Assembly (NCBI GenBank): GCA_030680795.1
Contig: JAUXUL010000027.1
Location: 62,001 to 126,000, forward strand
DNA: 64,000 nucleotides
Source of the DNA: Anaerolineales bacterium
GTDB taxonomy: Bacteria > Chloroflexota > Anaerolineae > Anaerolineales > Villigracilaceae
Direction: 5' to 3'
The notes under the pieces were generated by a model. The model was given only the letters and a program-made list of their open reading frames with translations, had not been told where the DNA came from and did not search any database. Below are positions 8,195-16,413 of this stretch, in pieces. The position numbers were made by a program, and so were the translations under genes. Numbering within the stretch: position 1 is the first letter of the stretch; every line of letters starts with the position of its first letter.

Positions 8195-8223
8195 TTGACC
8201 ATCACCATACATTAAAGTAAAAT
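8195..8223 (+). promoter_or_regulatory. Promoter of tRNA-Arg
   Basis: TTGACC (8195-8200), a 17-base spacer and TAAAAT (8218-8223) place the start near 8230, 12 bases before the mature tRNA. Confidence 0.75.
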
Positions 8224-8241
8224 ACCACCCGCTCAATCAAT

Positions 8242-8318
8242 GCTCTCGTAGCTCAGTGGATTAGAGCGCTTGCTTGCGGAGCAATAGGTCGCAGGTTCGA
8301 GTCCTGCCGGGAGCACCA
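8242..8318 (+). tRNA. tRNA-Arg (anticodon GCG)
   Basis: All four arms fold: acceptor GCTCTCG/CGGGAGC, D stem GCTC/GAGC, T arm GCAGG-TTCGAGT-CCTGC, and CCA is encoded. The anticodon loop is TTGCGGA, giving GCG, which reads CGC and by wobble CGU. The top anticodon pair is C-T, a mismatch. Most bacteria use an ACG anticodon (deaminated to ICG) for these codons. Confidence 0.88.
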
Positions 8319-8356
8319 TGCAAAATGAAGCGGAGAAATTCCGCTTCTTTATTGTT

Positions 8357-8362
8357 TATAAT
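8357..8362 (+). promoter_or_regulatory. -10 box for a leaderless surE transcript
   Basis: TATAAT is followed by six bases and then the surE ATG at 8369, so transcription would begin at or next to the start codon. No ribosome-binding site is present. Confidence 0.65.
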
Positions 8363-8368
8363 GAATGT

Positions 8369-9178
8369 ATGAATCATAAAAAACCACATATCCTTTTAAC
8401 CAACGATGACGGCATCCGTTCGCCCGGCTTATGGGCGGCGGCCAGCGAACTTTCAAAGATCGGCTATGTTACCGTTGCCGCGCCGCGAGAACAATCCACA
8501 GCCATGGGGCGCAGTTTGCCCAGTACCTCAGATGGGATCATTCGCAAGGAACAGGTACAGGTCAACGGTCAGGAGTGGAGCGTTTATGCAGTTGGCGGCT
8601 CCCCGGCCCAGGCCGTCCTGCATGGCATTTTGGAGATCGTCCCGCATAAGCCCGATCTGATCGTCTCTGGGATCAATTATGGTGAAAATGTCGGCTTGGG
8701 CGTGACCATCTCCGGCACGGTAGGTGCGGCCATGGAAGCTGCCGCAATGGGCTATCCAGCGCTGGCCGTCTCGCTTCAAACAGAGGCGCATTATCATCTC
8801 ACACACTCTGAAGATATCGATTTTAAAACCGCGGGATATTTCACCGGCTATTTTGCAAAATTGCTTTTGGAAAAGAAACTTTTCGACGAGGTGGATTTGA
8901 TCAAGGTGGAAGTGCCGAGTCGTGCCACACCTGAAACTGGGTGGCAAATGTCGAGGCTTTCCCGCCTCCGATACTATGAACCGGTCGCCGCTGAAAGGGA
9001 ATCCTGGGATGTACCCGGCTCGGTCTGGTACAGACATGATAACAATCTACCAAATGACCAGGAAGATACCGACGTGTATGTGCTGCGAAATAAAAAAATG
9101 GTCGCTGTTACACCGCTGAATTTGGACCTGACAGCACGTGTGAATCTGAACGACCTCGAAAATTATTTACGTAATTAA
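8369..9178 (+). CDS. surE: 5'/3'-nucleotidase SurE
   Basis: This 269-residue enzyme removes phosphate from nucleoside monophosphates and short oligonucleotides using a divalent metal. The N-terminal ILLTNDDG with D13 and D14 and the downstream GGSPAQAV, VSGINYGENVG and SGTVGAAMEA blocks are diagnostic of SurE. The ATG at 8369 is chosen because it begins the conserved NDDG strand at the usual distance and because TATAAT sits 7 bases before it. The frame extends upstream to the tRNA-Arg end, but that part has no homology. It lies 50 bases after tRNA-Arg. Confidence 0.93.
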   Translation: MNHKKPHILLTNDDGIRSPGLWAAASELSKIGYVTVAAPREQSTAMGRSLPSTSDGIIRKEQVQVNGQEWSVYAVGGSPAQAVLHGILEIVPHKPDLIVSGINYGENVGLGVTISGTVGAAMEAAAMGYPALAVSLQTEAHYHLTHSEDIDFKTAGYFTGYFAKLLLEKKLFDEVDLIKVEVPSRATPETGWQMSRLSRLRYYEPVAAERESWDVPGSVWYRHDNNLPNDQEDTDVYVLRNKKMVAVTPLNLDLTARVNLNDLENYLRN

Positions 9179-9183
9179 TATAT

Positions 9184-9507
9184 TTAAGCACGGATCATCG
9201 TCAACAGCATCTTGAATTTTTGAACCGCCTTCAATGCATGCGGCTGATTGGCAGGCATGATGATCGCATCCCCCATTTTTAACTGAAACGGCTTGCCCGA
9301 AATAGTTACTTCGGCTTGGCCTTCAAGTACATGAACCAATGCGTCGTAAGGCGCGCTGTGTTCGCTTAAACCTTGATCCTTAGCAAATGCAAAAAGCGTG
9401 ACGTTGCCCGCTTCCGCTTTGGTGACCTGGCGGCTGACAACCGCGCCCTCCTGATAGTTCGCCATTTCAGCGAAATTCAATACTTGTGATTTTGGTGCAG
9501 TGGACAT
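9184..9507 (-). CDS. Small cupin-domain protein
   Basis: A 107-residue single-domain cupin. The two short motifs are visible as HSAPYDALVHVLEGQAEVTISG and GDAIIMPANQPHALKA, with His, Glu-like and His positions suited to metal binding. GGAGG five bases before the ATG at 9507 fixes the start. Such proteins are often described only as cupins and the substrate is unknown. It ends close to the surE stop, facing it. Confidence 0.85.
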   Translation of the reverse strand: MSTAPKSQVLNFAEMANYQEGAVVSRQVTKAEAGNVTLFAFAKDQGLSEHSAPYDALVHVLEGQAEVTISGKPFQLKMGDAIIMPANQPHALKAVQKFKMLLTMIRA

Positions 9508-9535
9508 GGGTTCCTCCAAATTTATCTGAAATACT

Positions 9536-9599
9536 GTAGGGGCGACCCGCCCAGCGAGAGCATAAGCACTCTGTCAAACATTGAAGGGTCGCCCCTACG
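9536..9599. repeat. Inverted repeat GTAGGGGCGACC...GGTCGCCCCTAC
   Basis: The arms GTAGGGGCGACCCG and GGGTCGCCCCTAC are complementary and enclose about 35 bases. Relatives occur at 20853, 21670 and 49233. It lies in the gap between the cupin gene and the MFS gene. Confidence 0.8.
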
Positions 9600-9601
9600 C
9601 A

Positions 9602-10822
9602 TTATTTTTCCTCGGGTGGCTTAATGGAACGAAATTCCCTGAACAGCAGAAGATCATACACTATTTTAAGCCCGCCTGAAAAGAAAAAGGGCGCGCTGAA
9701 TAAAACGGGGATGCTGAAGAAAATACCCGTCAGCGCGGGGGAGAGGGAAGCGCCGACAGAGCGGGCAATGGCAGTCACTCCCGCAGCGGCGGATCGTTCG
9801 TCTGGTGCAACAACAGCCATCGTGTAGGATTGACGCGTGGGCACGTCCATCTGGGAGATGCTGAAGCGCAGGAGCAGGAGTCCGATAGCGAGAGACAGGG
9901 ACGGCATCAGCGGTACAAGAATCAAAAGGATGTTGGAAGGAATGTGTGTGAAGACCATCGTGTTGATCAAGCCGATCTTTTCAGCCAGTTTTACCGCCAG
10001 CAAAGCGGAGGTGCCCGCGAGGATGTTGGCAAAGAAGAAGATACTCCCAAGGACTCCCGAATCAATGCCGAATTTAATATGGAACCAGTAAGCGATCATG
10101 CTTTGCACGATCAAGCCGCCTGCAAAAGCGTCGAGAGCAAAAAGAGCACTCAGCTTAATAACCACTTTCTGCGAGCGATGCAAGCCAAACAACTTTTTAG
10201 ATTCTGTTTCTGACCTGGTATTTGTGACTTCAATCGCGGGGGATACAGTCAAAAATAGAATTGTCAGCAGCAGGCCGCCGAGCGCATAGCCCATTAAGAT
10301 GAAACGATAGGATGCCAAAGCAGACCAGCCATCAGTGTGTAAAATCTGTGCCAGCCAGCCGCCGGCCAGCGCGCCAGTGGCAGTGGAAAATGAGCCGACA
10401 AGGTTGTACCACGCAAAGGTCTTCGTCCGTTTTTCATTCGGGATCAGTTGAGTCAAACCGGCCTGTTCCACAGAAAGAAATGGACCGATCTCGTTGCCGC
10501 TTGGGCTGATCACCCCAATGATCGCGGCCGCCATCAATAGGATGATGTTATTGGTGAGGATGAAAACGATCCCGGCGCCCAGCATAAGCAGCGCTCCGAT
10601 CACCAGGGTGCGCTTGCGGCCAAATCCATCTGCATGAGTGGTGAGCCAGAGCGAAATGCCGGCATCGCCTGCCAGCGTGAAGGTGAACAGCAAGCCGATC
10701 TGTTTTTCGGTGAGACCTGTTTCAGCAAGATAAAGCACAAGGATCACCGAAAGAAAACCGTAACAAAACAGGCGGATGATGCGTGTTGCGAACAGCAGGA
10801 TAATGTCTTTGCGATGGGTCAT
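9602..10822 (-). CDS. MFS transporter
   Basis: This 406-residue protein has about 12 hydrophobic segments and the MFS loop signature DGFGRKRTLVIGA between segments 2 and 3. Other typical pieces are a charged central loop near residues 200-215 and RFSISQMDVPTRQSY in the second half. The latter resembles transporters of unknown drug-efflux type, so no substrate can be assigned. It starts 15 bases after the end of the helicase gene on the same strand and may be cotranscribed with it. Confidence 0.85.
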   Translation of the reverse strand: MTHRKDIILLFATRIIRLFCYGFLSVILVLYLAETGLTEKQIGLLFTFTLAGDAGISLWLTTHADGFGRKRTLVIGALLMLGAGIVFILTNNIILLMAAAIIGVISPSGNEIGPFLSVEQAGLTQLIPNEKRTKTFAWYNLVGSFSTATGALAGGWLAQILHTDGWSALASYRFILMGYALGGLLLTILFLTVSPAIEVTNTRSETESKKLFGLHRSQKVVIKLSALFALDAFAGGLIVQSMIAYWFHIKFGIDSGVLGSIFFFANILAGTSALLAVKLAEKIGLINTMVFTHIPSNILLILVPLMPSLSLAIGLLLLRFSISQMDVPTRQSYTMAVVAPDERSAAAGVTAIARSVGASLSPALTGIFFSIPVLFSAPFFFSGGLKIVYDLLLFREFRSIKPPEEK

Positions 10823-10836
10823 TGAGAATGTCTTTG

Positions 10837-13380
10837 TTAACTTAATTCCTTCAATATCGCCAGGGTTTCTTTCTTACCGCCCACACCATTCTCGCCGCCC
10901 GGCCCCACACACGAGGGACAACCATCTTCGCAGGCGCACTCGCTCACCAATTCAAATGCGCGCGCGATCAACTCATCGTGCAGTTCGAATAATTTTTGGC
11001 TGAAACCAATGCCGGCCGGTATAAGATCATATAAAACCACGGTTGGCATGTTGTTGGCAGGCGCCCATGCGGGGTTTGTCTGAACCCCGAGGTCGCGCGT
11101 ATCACACATCAAAAACAACGGGGCAAGATTGCCCAGCGCGAATCCCAAACCAGCAAGTCCGCTGCGAATGCGGACGTTTTGTTCCACCTTGCGATGGCAG
11201 GCGCTGCAAAGCGTGGTGAGGTTTTCCAAGCGATTTGCCTGTTCACGGTCAAGCACGCCATCGCGAATAAAGGCACGGAATGGAATTTTGTGATGCACGC
11301 CATGCTGCCGCCCATTTTCAAGCGCGCCGCAGACTTGGCATTGATATTTGTCACGCGCGCGCCCGTGTTCACGGATCTTCGACCAGTCGGGGCCGTAGTC
11401 GTTTGGGTCGTTTGACCAGGCTCCAGCGTCGCGCAGATGCGAGAGAGCCGCTTCGGAAAGTGAAAGCCAGTAGCCAGTGGTCTGCAATTCGGAGGGAGGC
11501 ATGTCGAGTGGTTCCTGTCCCAAATTTTCATAGGTGAACCAGCGTAATTTTTTAAATCCCACAACCTGGGTCGTGACCTGAATTTCACCATGCGCTTTTT
11601 CCCCGCCGCGGACGGCGGAGTGAGTATTTTTAGATAACACTTCGATCTCGGAATTTTTTTGCGCTTCGGTGTAGTAATCCAAACCAACCGGCACAAGTTG
11701 TGCGATGTGACTTTCGAGGTTGAACTCCTGCACAAAATATTGTTGACCTTCGTGCATGTAGATCGCACCCGGATGCACCATCCAGGCCGCGCTTTCGCCG
11801 TCCACTGTGCCGATCGTTGTTGGTCGTCCATCATCGGCGGCGGATTGCAGTACAACACTTTGAGGCGAGGCGGAACGCAGTGAAATATTTGCAGCGGGAT
11901 ATTGGTCTTTCATCCAATAATATTTTTCATTGGAGAAATGCGACTCTTGATTGGCAACCAGGAATTCAAGATATTCATCCACGAGTTCGCCAGATAACGA
12001 ACCAAAACCTTCGCCCTTTTGAAAAGGTAATTCAAATAAGGCACAGCGCAAGTGCTCCAACAAAATAAGCAGATGATTTGGATTCACCAAAGCCATCTCC
12101 GGTGAACTGCCAAAGAAATATTCGGGATGATGGGCGAGGAACTGGTCGAGCGGATTGGGCGAGGCGACCAGCACAGACACCGCAGGATCATCCCCGCGTC
12201 CGGCCCGACCTGCCTGCTGGCGCGCGCTTGCAATCGTGCCCGGATACCCGACCAGGATTGCCGCGCCGAGTCCGCCGATGTCGATTCCCAATTCAAGCGC
12301 ATTCGTGGCAACCACAGTTTTAACCGAACCATCACGCAGGCCTTGTTCGATCTCGCGGCGTTGAGATGGGAGGTAGCCAGAGCGATAACCCCTTATTTGA
12401 TTTACGAATTTTGATTTACGATTTTCGATTGATGGCTGAGGTTGATTCATCTGAAGATAGGTAAGTATGATTTCAACACTTCTTCTTGTCCGCGCAAAGA
12501 CCACAGACTGTACATCGTGCGCAAGCAAATCATTTGCCAGTCTTACGCTTTCAAGCAGGCTGCTTTTCCTTAATCCCAGCGCAGGGTCTGTGAGGGGTGG
12601 ATTATAAATAATGAAATGACGTTCGCCGCGCGAGGAGCCGTCATTATCAATTAATTCAACCTGTTCTTCTACCAAATTTTCAGCAAGTTCCTTTGGGTTG
12701 CCGATGGTAGCAGAGGCGAGGATGAATTGCGGTTTTGCGCCATAAAAATTTGCAACTCTTTTGAGCCTGCGGATAACGTTGGCGACATGCGATCCAAAGA
12801 CTCCGCGATAGGTGTGGGCTTCGTCAATGACGATGTATTTCAGGTTGGAGAAGAAGTCGCTCCAGTTGGCGTGATGCGGCAGGATGCCTGTGTGGAGCAT
12901 ATCGGGGTTGGATAAAACGATGCGGGCATTCTTGCGGATGGATGATCTTGCTGATTGAGGGGTATCGCCATCGTAGATGGCAGGTGTCAGGTTCCAGGTG
13001 TCAGGTTTCAGGTTTAGGAGGGTGGAAAGTTGATCCTGAGCAAGGGCTTTAGTAGGGAAGAGGTAAAGTGCGCGTGCTTCGGAGTTTTGAAGCATGGTTG
13101 CAAGCACTGGAATGTTGTATGCAAGAGTCTTTCCACTGGCTGTGCCTGTGGCGAGGATGATGTTTTTTCCGGCGCGGGCCTGAGTCCATGCGGAGAGTTG
13201 GTGGGAGTAGAGTTGGTGAATGTCTCGGGTAGATAATGCCTTTCGAAGCGGAGCAGGCAGATCGGTCGGGAAGGGATGCGTTTGCGCGGCGCGCGGGGGA
13301 GTCGTCCTCCACGCGGAAAAGTTTGGCGCGGTGTCCGGGTCCTGTTTCCAAAAGTCAAATAAATATTCGAGTGTGTTCAA
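10837..13380 (-). CDS. DEAD/DEAH-box helicase (YprA/Hrq1 type, DUF1998) with an HNH domain
   Basis: An 847-residue helicase if the TTG at 13380 is the start, 7 bases after the preceding stop. Walker A is ATGTASGKT, Walker B is VIDEAH and motif VI is QQAGRAGRG. The C-terminal DUF1998 metal site is ECACEDGCPSC. Between the helicase core and DUF1998 lies an HNH-type finger: CQVC (681-684), HH (696-697) and CSACH (725-729). Two in-frame low-complexity insertions are visible, LKPDTWNLTP near residue 130 and ENRKSKFVNQI before the GYRSGYLPSQRR motif. Relatives act in DNA repair or defence; the HNH part may add cleavage or structural zinc binding. Confidence 0.88.
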   Translation of the reverse strand: MNTLEYLFDFWKQDPDTAPNFSAWRTTPPRAAQTHPFPTDLPAPLRKALSTRDIHQLYSHQLSAWTQARAGKNIILATGTASGKTLAYNIPVLATMLQNSEARALYLFPTKALAQDQLSTLLNLKPDTWNLTPAIYDGDTPQSARSSIRKNARIVLSNPDMLHTGILPHHANWSDFFSNLKYIVIDEAHTYRGVFGSHVANVIRRLKRVANFYGAKPQFILASATIGNPKELAENLVEEQVELIDNDGSSRGERHFIIYNPPLTDPALGLRKSSLLESVRLANDLLAHDVQSVVFARTRRSVEIILTYLQMNQPQPSIENRKSKFVNQIRGYRSGYLPSQRREIEQGLRDGSVKTVVATNALELGIDIGGLGAAILVGYPGTIASARQQAGRAGRGDDPAVSVLVASPNPLDQFLAHHPEYFFGSSPEMALVNPNHLLILLEHLRCALFELPFQKGEGFGSLSGELVDEYLEFLVANQESHFSNEKYYWMKDQYPAANISLRSASPQSVVLQSAADDGRPTTIGTVDGESAAWMVHPGAIYMHEGQQYFVQEFNLESHIAQLVPVGLDYYTEAQKNSEIEVLSKNTHSAVRGGEKAHGEIQVTTQVVGFKKLRWFTYENLGQEPLDMPPSELQTTGYWLSLSEAALSHLRDAGAWSNDPNDYGPDWSKIREHGRARDKYQCQVCGALENGRQHGVHHKIPFRAFIRDGVLDREQANRLENLTTLCSACHRKVEQNVRIRSGLAGLGFALGNLAPLFLMCDTRDLGVQTNPAWAPANNMPTVVLYDLIPAGIGFSQKLFELHDELIARAFELVSECACEDGCPSCVGPGGENGVGGKKETLAILKELS

Positions 13381-13387
13381 TGTTTTA

Positions 13388-14407
13388 TTACCCCGCCTGC
13401 GCTGAGGGTTCCTCGCCAGCCGTATGCAGGGAGCGGAATGCCCAGGCGCCGATCCCAAACGGGACCCAAAACGTGACGGTGCGATAAGTCAGTGTGATCA
13501 AAACCGCCTGACTCCAGTTGACGTTTAATGTTGTCAGCGCGATTGGTAGAATCCCCTCCACAACGCCGATGCCGGAAGGTGTGGGGGAAACGATCAGGAA
13601 AAGATACGCGATCGAAAAGCCTGCAATAATAGTGCCGGTTGAGAACGGAACTTCAAAAGATAAAAAAGCGCTGATCAGAATCAACATTAACAAGACCTTG
13701 TTAAAAATCCCCCATAGAACAGGTCTCACCAAACTGGACGGTTTTTCAGTCAACCCTGAAAAGCCGTCGGATACTTCGCGGGCAAACTCATGAGCGCGCG
13801 TTTCGCTCAGGTATTCCTGTTTGCGAAAAGACTTTACAATGCGGTTGATGAACCGCGCTGTTTTCGCAAGCAGATTGCCCAGTTTTTCCTCCGAGCGATA
13901 CCCGAGATATAAAATAAAAGCGTATATGACCGCGGTACAAAACAATAAAAATGACGCTGAAATTTCACCGGCATCCAGGTCATGGCGGCGGACAAGCACG
14001 ATCAGCCCCAAGGCCAGGATGACTAAAAATGCCGCCTGATCGAGCAGAAGGAACAAGGCCGCGGCGACGGTGACTTTACCGGCAGGGTGCCCGCGCCGGC
14101 GCGCTTCTGAAGCAAAGAGCGCGATTCCTCCCACGCCCGCAGTGGGTGCGACCACATTGATAAAGTTCGCCGCTGCGGCGATGCGGTTTAACGTCATCGT
14201 CTCTTCATGGACGCCCAGTAAATGGAAAATGGATTGATACATGCGTGCATTGGTAATGAACCAGATCAACTGGACGATGATGGCAAGTATAAAATATCCT
14301 AAATGAGCCTTTTTCAGTGTAAGTACGATCGTTTCAAGCTCGCTGAAACTGATCGCAACGACTGCAATGCCAAGAAAGAGGGCAACGACGATCATTAATT
14401 TTTTCAT
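13388..14407 (-). CDS. Flippase-like membrane protein (UPF0104 / LPG synthase TM family)
   Basis: This 339-residue protein has about eight hydrophobic segments. The motifs APTAGVGGIALFASEARRRG and SPTPSGIGVVEGILP mark the family of lysylphosphatidylglycerol synthase transmembrane regions and related glycolipid flippases. The cytoplasmic transfer domain of LPG synthases is absent, so lipid movement is more likely than aminoacylation. The ATG at 14407 is chosen because TATAAT lies 7 bases upstream; the frame is open 9 codons earlier. The helicase gene follows directly. Confidence 0.82.
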   Translation of the reverse strand: MKKLMIVVALFLGIAVVAISFSELETIVLTLKKAHLGYFILAIIVQLIWFITNARMYQSIFHLLGVHEETMTLNRIAAAANFINVVAPTAGVGGIALFASEARRRGHPAGKVTVAAALFLLLDQAAFLVILALGLIVLVRRHDLDAGEISASFLLFCTAVIYAFILYLGYRSEEKLGNLLAKTARFINRIVKSFRKQEYLSETRAHEFAREVSDGFSGLTEKPSSLVRPVLWGIFNKVLLMLILISAFLSFEVPFSTGTIIAGFSIAYLFLIVSPTPSGIGVVEGILPIALTTLNVNWSQAVLITLTYRTVTFWVPFGIGAWAFRSLHTAGEEPSAQAG

Positions 14408-14414
14408 TGGAAGG

Positions 14415-14420
14415 ATTATA
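14415..14420 (-). promoter_or_regulatory. -10 box for a leaderless transcript of the flippase-like gene
   Basis: On the minus strand TATAAT is followed by CCTTCCA and then ATG, a 7-base gap. No ribosome-binding site is present. Confidence 0.65.
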
Positions 14421-14512
14421 CACAAATAAACCATTGTAAGATTTGGCTGGAGTTTTACCCCACTTAATCCTGAAGAGCCGTTAATTAATAAAGTCGTGGA
14501 CTGTTACGAATT

Positions 14513-14577
14513 AAAATACCGCCCCGCAGGCTGTAGCAATCAAATCATGTTTTGCTAAAAGCCTGCGGGACGGTATT
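14513..14577. repeat. Imperfect inverted repeat AATACCG...CGGTATT
   Basis: AATACCGCCCCGCAGGCT and AGCCTGCGGGACGGTATT pair with one mismatch around a TTGCTA-like centre. It lies between two genes transcribed leftward and could work as a terminator for the response regulator's upstream neighbour or be another mobile repeat. A related CCGTCCCGCAGG piece occurs at 38340. Confidence 0.6.
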
Positions 14578-14583
14578 CATCAA

Positions 14584-15243
14584 TTAATTTGAAATATATT
14601 CTCTCAAATTGTGTTCCACTGAGTAGGCGGCCGCTTCAGCGCGGTTGTTCACGCTCAATTTTGAGAGGATGCTCGAAACATAATTTCTGACAGTGCCTTC
14701 GCCGAGGAACAAACTCTTGGCGATCTCGCGGTTGGTCTTGCCTTCAGAGACCAGCAAAAGCACATGCTTTTCCTGTTGACTTAAATGAGTGAAAGCCGAA
14801 GCTTCCTCCTCTTTGACAGCGCGGCGCACTTCCTGAAACACGCGCTGGGTGACAGCAGGGTCGAGCAATCCTTCACCGCGCCCAACGGATTCAATCGCCT
14901 TGACCAGGTCATCGCTTCCAATTTGCTTGAGGATGTATCCCGAAGCGCCTGCGCGGATCGCGGAGAACAGCATTTCATCCTCGGCGTAGGAAGTGAGCAT
15001 GATTACTTTTGTATTGGGGAATTGATCCACAATTTGTTCGCAGGCTTCGATCCCCGATGTGCCGGGCAGGCGAATATCCATCACAACCACATCAGGTTTC
15101 AGAGAGGCGGTTTGTTCGAGTGCCTCACGCGCTGAGCCAGCTTCTCCGACTACATCAAACTGAGGGTGACGGTCCAGCAGGGATTTCAAGCCGAGCCGAA
15201 CCACCTCGTGATCATCTACCAGGATAATTCGTTGCTTTTTCAT
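14584..15243 (-). CDS. NarL/LuxR-type response regulator
   Basis: A 219-residue two-domain regulator. The receiver domain has the acidic pair D10-D11, the phosphorylation site D56 (VVMDIRLPG) and K in SGYILKQ. The C-terminal HTH is [40 protein letters not shown], typical of LuxR/DevR proteins. No histidine kinase gene adjoins it, so it is an orphan in this window. TAAAAT lies 6 bases before the ATG, suggesting a leaderless message. Confidence 0.92.
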   Translation of the reverse strand: MKKQRIILVDDHEVVRLGLKSLLDRHPQFDVVGEAGSAREALEQTASLKPDVVVMDIRLPGTSGIEACEQIVDQFPNTKVIMLTSYAEDEMLFSAIRAGASGYILKQIGSDDLVKAIESVGRGEGLLDPAVTQRVFQEVRRAVKEEEASAFTHLSQQEKHVLLLVSEGKTNREIAKSLFLGEGTVRNYVSSILSKLSVNNRAEAAAYSVEHNLREYISN

Positions 15244-15249
15244 GCGTCT

Positions 15250-15255
15250 ATTTTA
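15250..15255 (-). promoter_or_regulatory. -10 box for a leaderless response regulator transcript
   Basis: On the minus strand TAAAAT, AGACGC and then ATG follow each other, placing the start of transcription at the start codon. Confidence 0.6.
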
Positions 15256-15285
15256 CCTCAGGAATATGCAGAAAATGGGCAAAAT

Positions 15286-15756
15286 TCACTGAATTTTCGC
15301 ATTTTTCAACGTCAGCAAGTGTTCCTCAATATGAGCCAGGCTGCGCTCCACCCACAATTGCAATGTCAACCCGTCCCCATTCGTCTCGTGTCGGCTCTCG
15401 CGAGACCAGGCCTCGGGCGGCATGGTTTGCAGAATGTTGCAGAGATCGTCCATATTTGCGGAAAAATCGCTCAAAATGCTCTCAAGCAACTCAGCCTTGT
15501 TGTAATGCTCCGCCATCCACGCATCCGCGTCAAAACTCTTGAATTCGGGCTTCTCCTCATTCAGCGTCCGACGAATGCGCGCGCCGTAGATCATCTTATC
15601 CACATCACGCGTGTGCGCCGCGATCTGATGCACCGTCCATTCGCCGCCCACTTTTGTTAATGGGTCGCTGAACGCCTTGCACGTCGAACAAAATTCCTGT
15701 GCCGCCTCTGCCAGTCTTGCGATCATCTTCACGCGATATTCAAGTAATTCCTTCAT
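15286..15756 (-). CDS. DinB-superfamily protein
   Basis: This 156-residue, all-helical protein has three histidines in DinB-like positions: WTVHQIAAHTRDVD near residues 45-52 and AHIEEHLLTL near the C-terminus. DinB-like proteins are metal-binding and often act as thiol-dependent transferases or stress proteins, but the substrate here is unknown. Its ATG overlaps the stop of the broken SDR gene as ATGA, so the two were once a coupled pair. Confidence 0.78.
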   Translation of the reverse strand: MKELLEYRVKMIARLAEAAQEFCSTCKAFSDPLTKVGGEWTVHQIAAHTRDVDKMIYGARIRRTLNEEKPEFKSFDADAWMAEHYNKAELLESILSDFSANMDDLCNILQTMPPEAWSRESRHETNGDGLTLQLWVERSLAHIEEHLLTLKNAKIQ

Positions 15757-16384
15757 TTTGCCTCCATCAAAGAAAGTATATGTTTGACCACATTCGTAGA
15801 ATTCTCAACGGCATACACATGCACGCCATGTGGACTTAATTCGTGGTCTGCCTGACGGGATAACTCAGCCAGCCCCGCCTTGCTTGATAGATAAGCCCCT
15901 GCCTCTCGCTTCACGTCCACGCCTTCACCTCTCCCGCGACGATATTTATGATCATCCCATTGCCTTTTGACGAAGTCCCCTGCGGGGACGCTGCCTGCAT
16001 CATGCGCCCCACAGACTGGATCATCAAAAATAAACCCGTCAGATTTAGATCCAATGTGCGCTGCCAAGCCCATTCATCCATGTTCAGCAAAGGGGTATGC
16101 GGTTCTACTGCCGCATGATTAATCAGAATATCAATCCTGCTGAAATCATCTTCCACATCCTTGACCAAAGCCTGCGCGCTTACTTTTTTGGTGACATCTT
16201 TTACGTACGCTTTGGCTTTTCCGCCGCGCGCAATAATTCCATCTACCACTTGTTCCACGTTGATGGGGGATATGTCATTTGCGGCAACGAATGCGCTGCG
16301 CTCCACGAAAGCCTCCACCAGTGCGCGTCCTGCGCCCTTCCCGGCACCCGTGATCAAAACAGCTTTATCCTTAATCTAATACAT
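15753..16384 (-). pseudogene. SDR-family oxidoreductase, broken by a stop and a frameshift
   Basis: The likely ATG at 16384 is followed by TAT and then TAG as codon 3, after which the frame continues IKDKAVLITGAGKGAGRAL, the Rossmann nucleotide-binding start. NHAAVEPHTPLLNM and GMIINIVAGEVKAW follow in that frame, which stops at 15911. The rest of the family, REAGAYLSSKAGLAELSRQ with the catalytic Tyr and Lys (Y-LSS-K), continues in another frame and ends at 15753. A single small indel near 15930 would join the halves. Two independent lesions argue for a real pseudogene rather than one sequencing error. Confidence 0.82.
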
Positions 16385-16413
16385 TCTTCACCTGGTACCT
16401 CGCACCTGATACC

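Noticed and set aside
7991-8215. 74-codon plus-strand frame before tRNA-Arg
   Set aside because: It crosses the IS-like repeats and the tRNA promoter and has no protein-like pattern.
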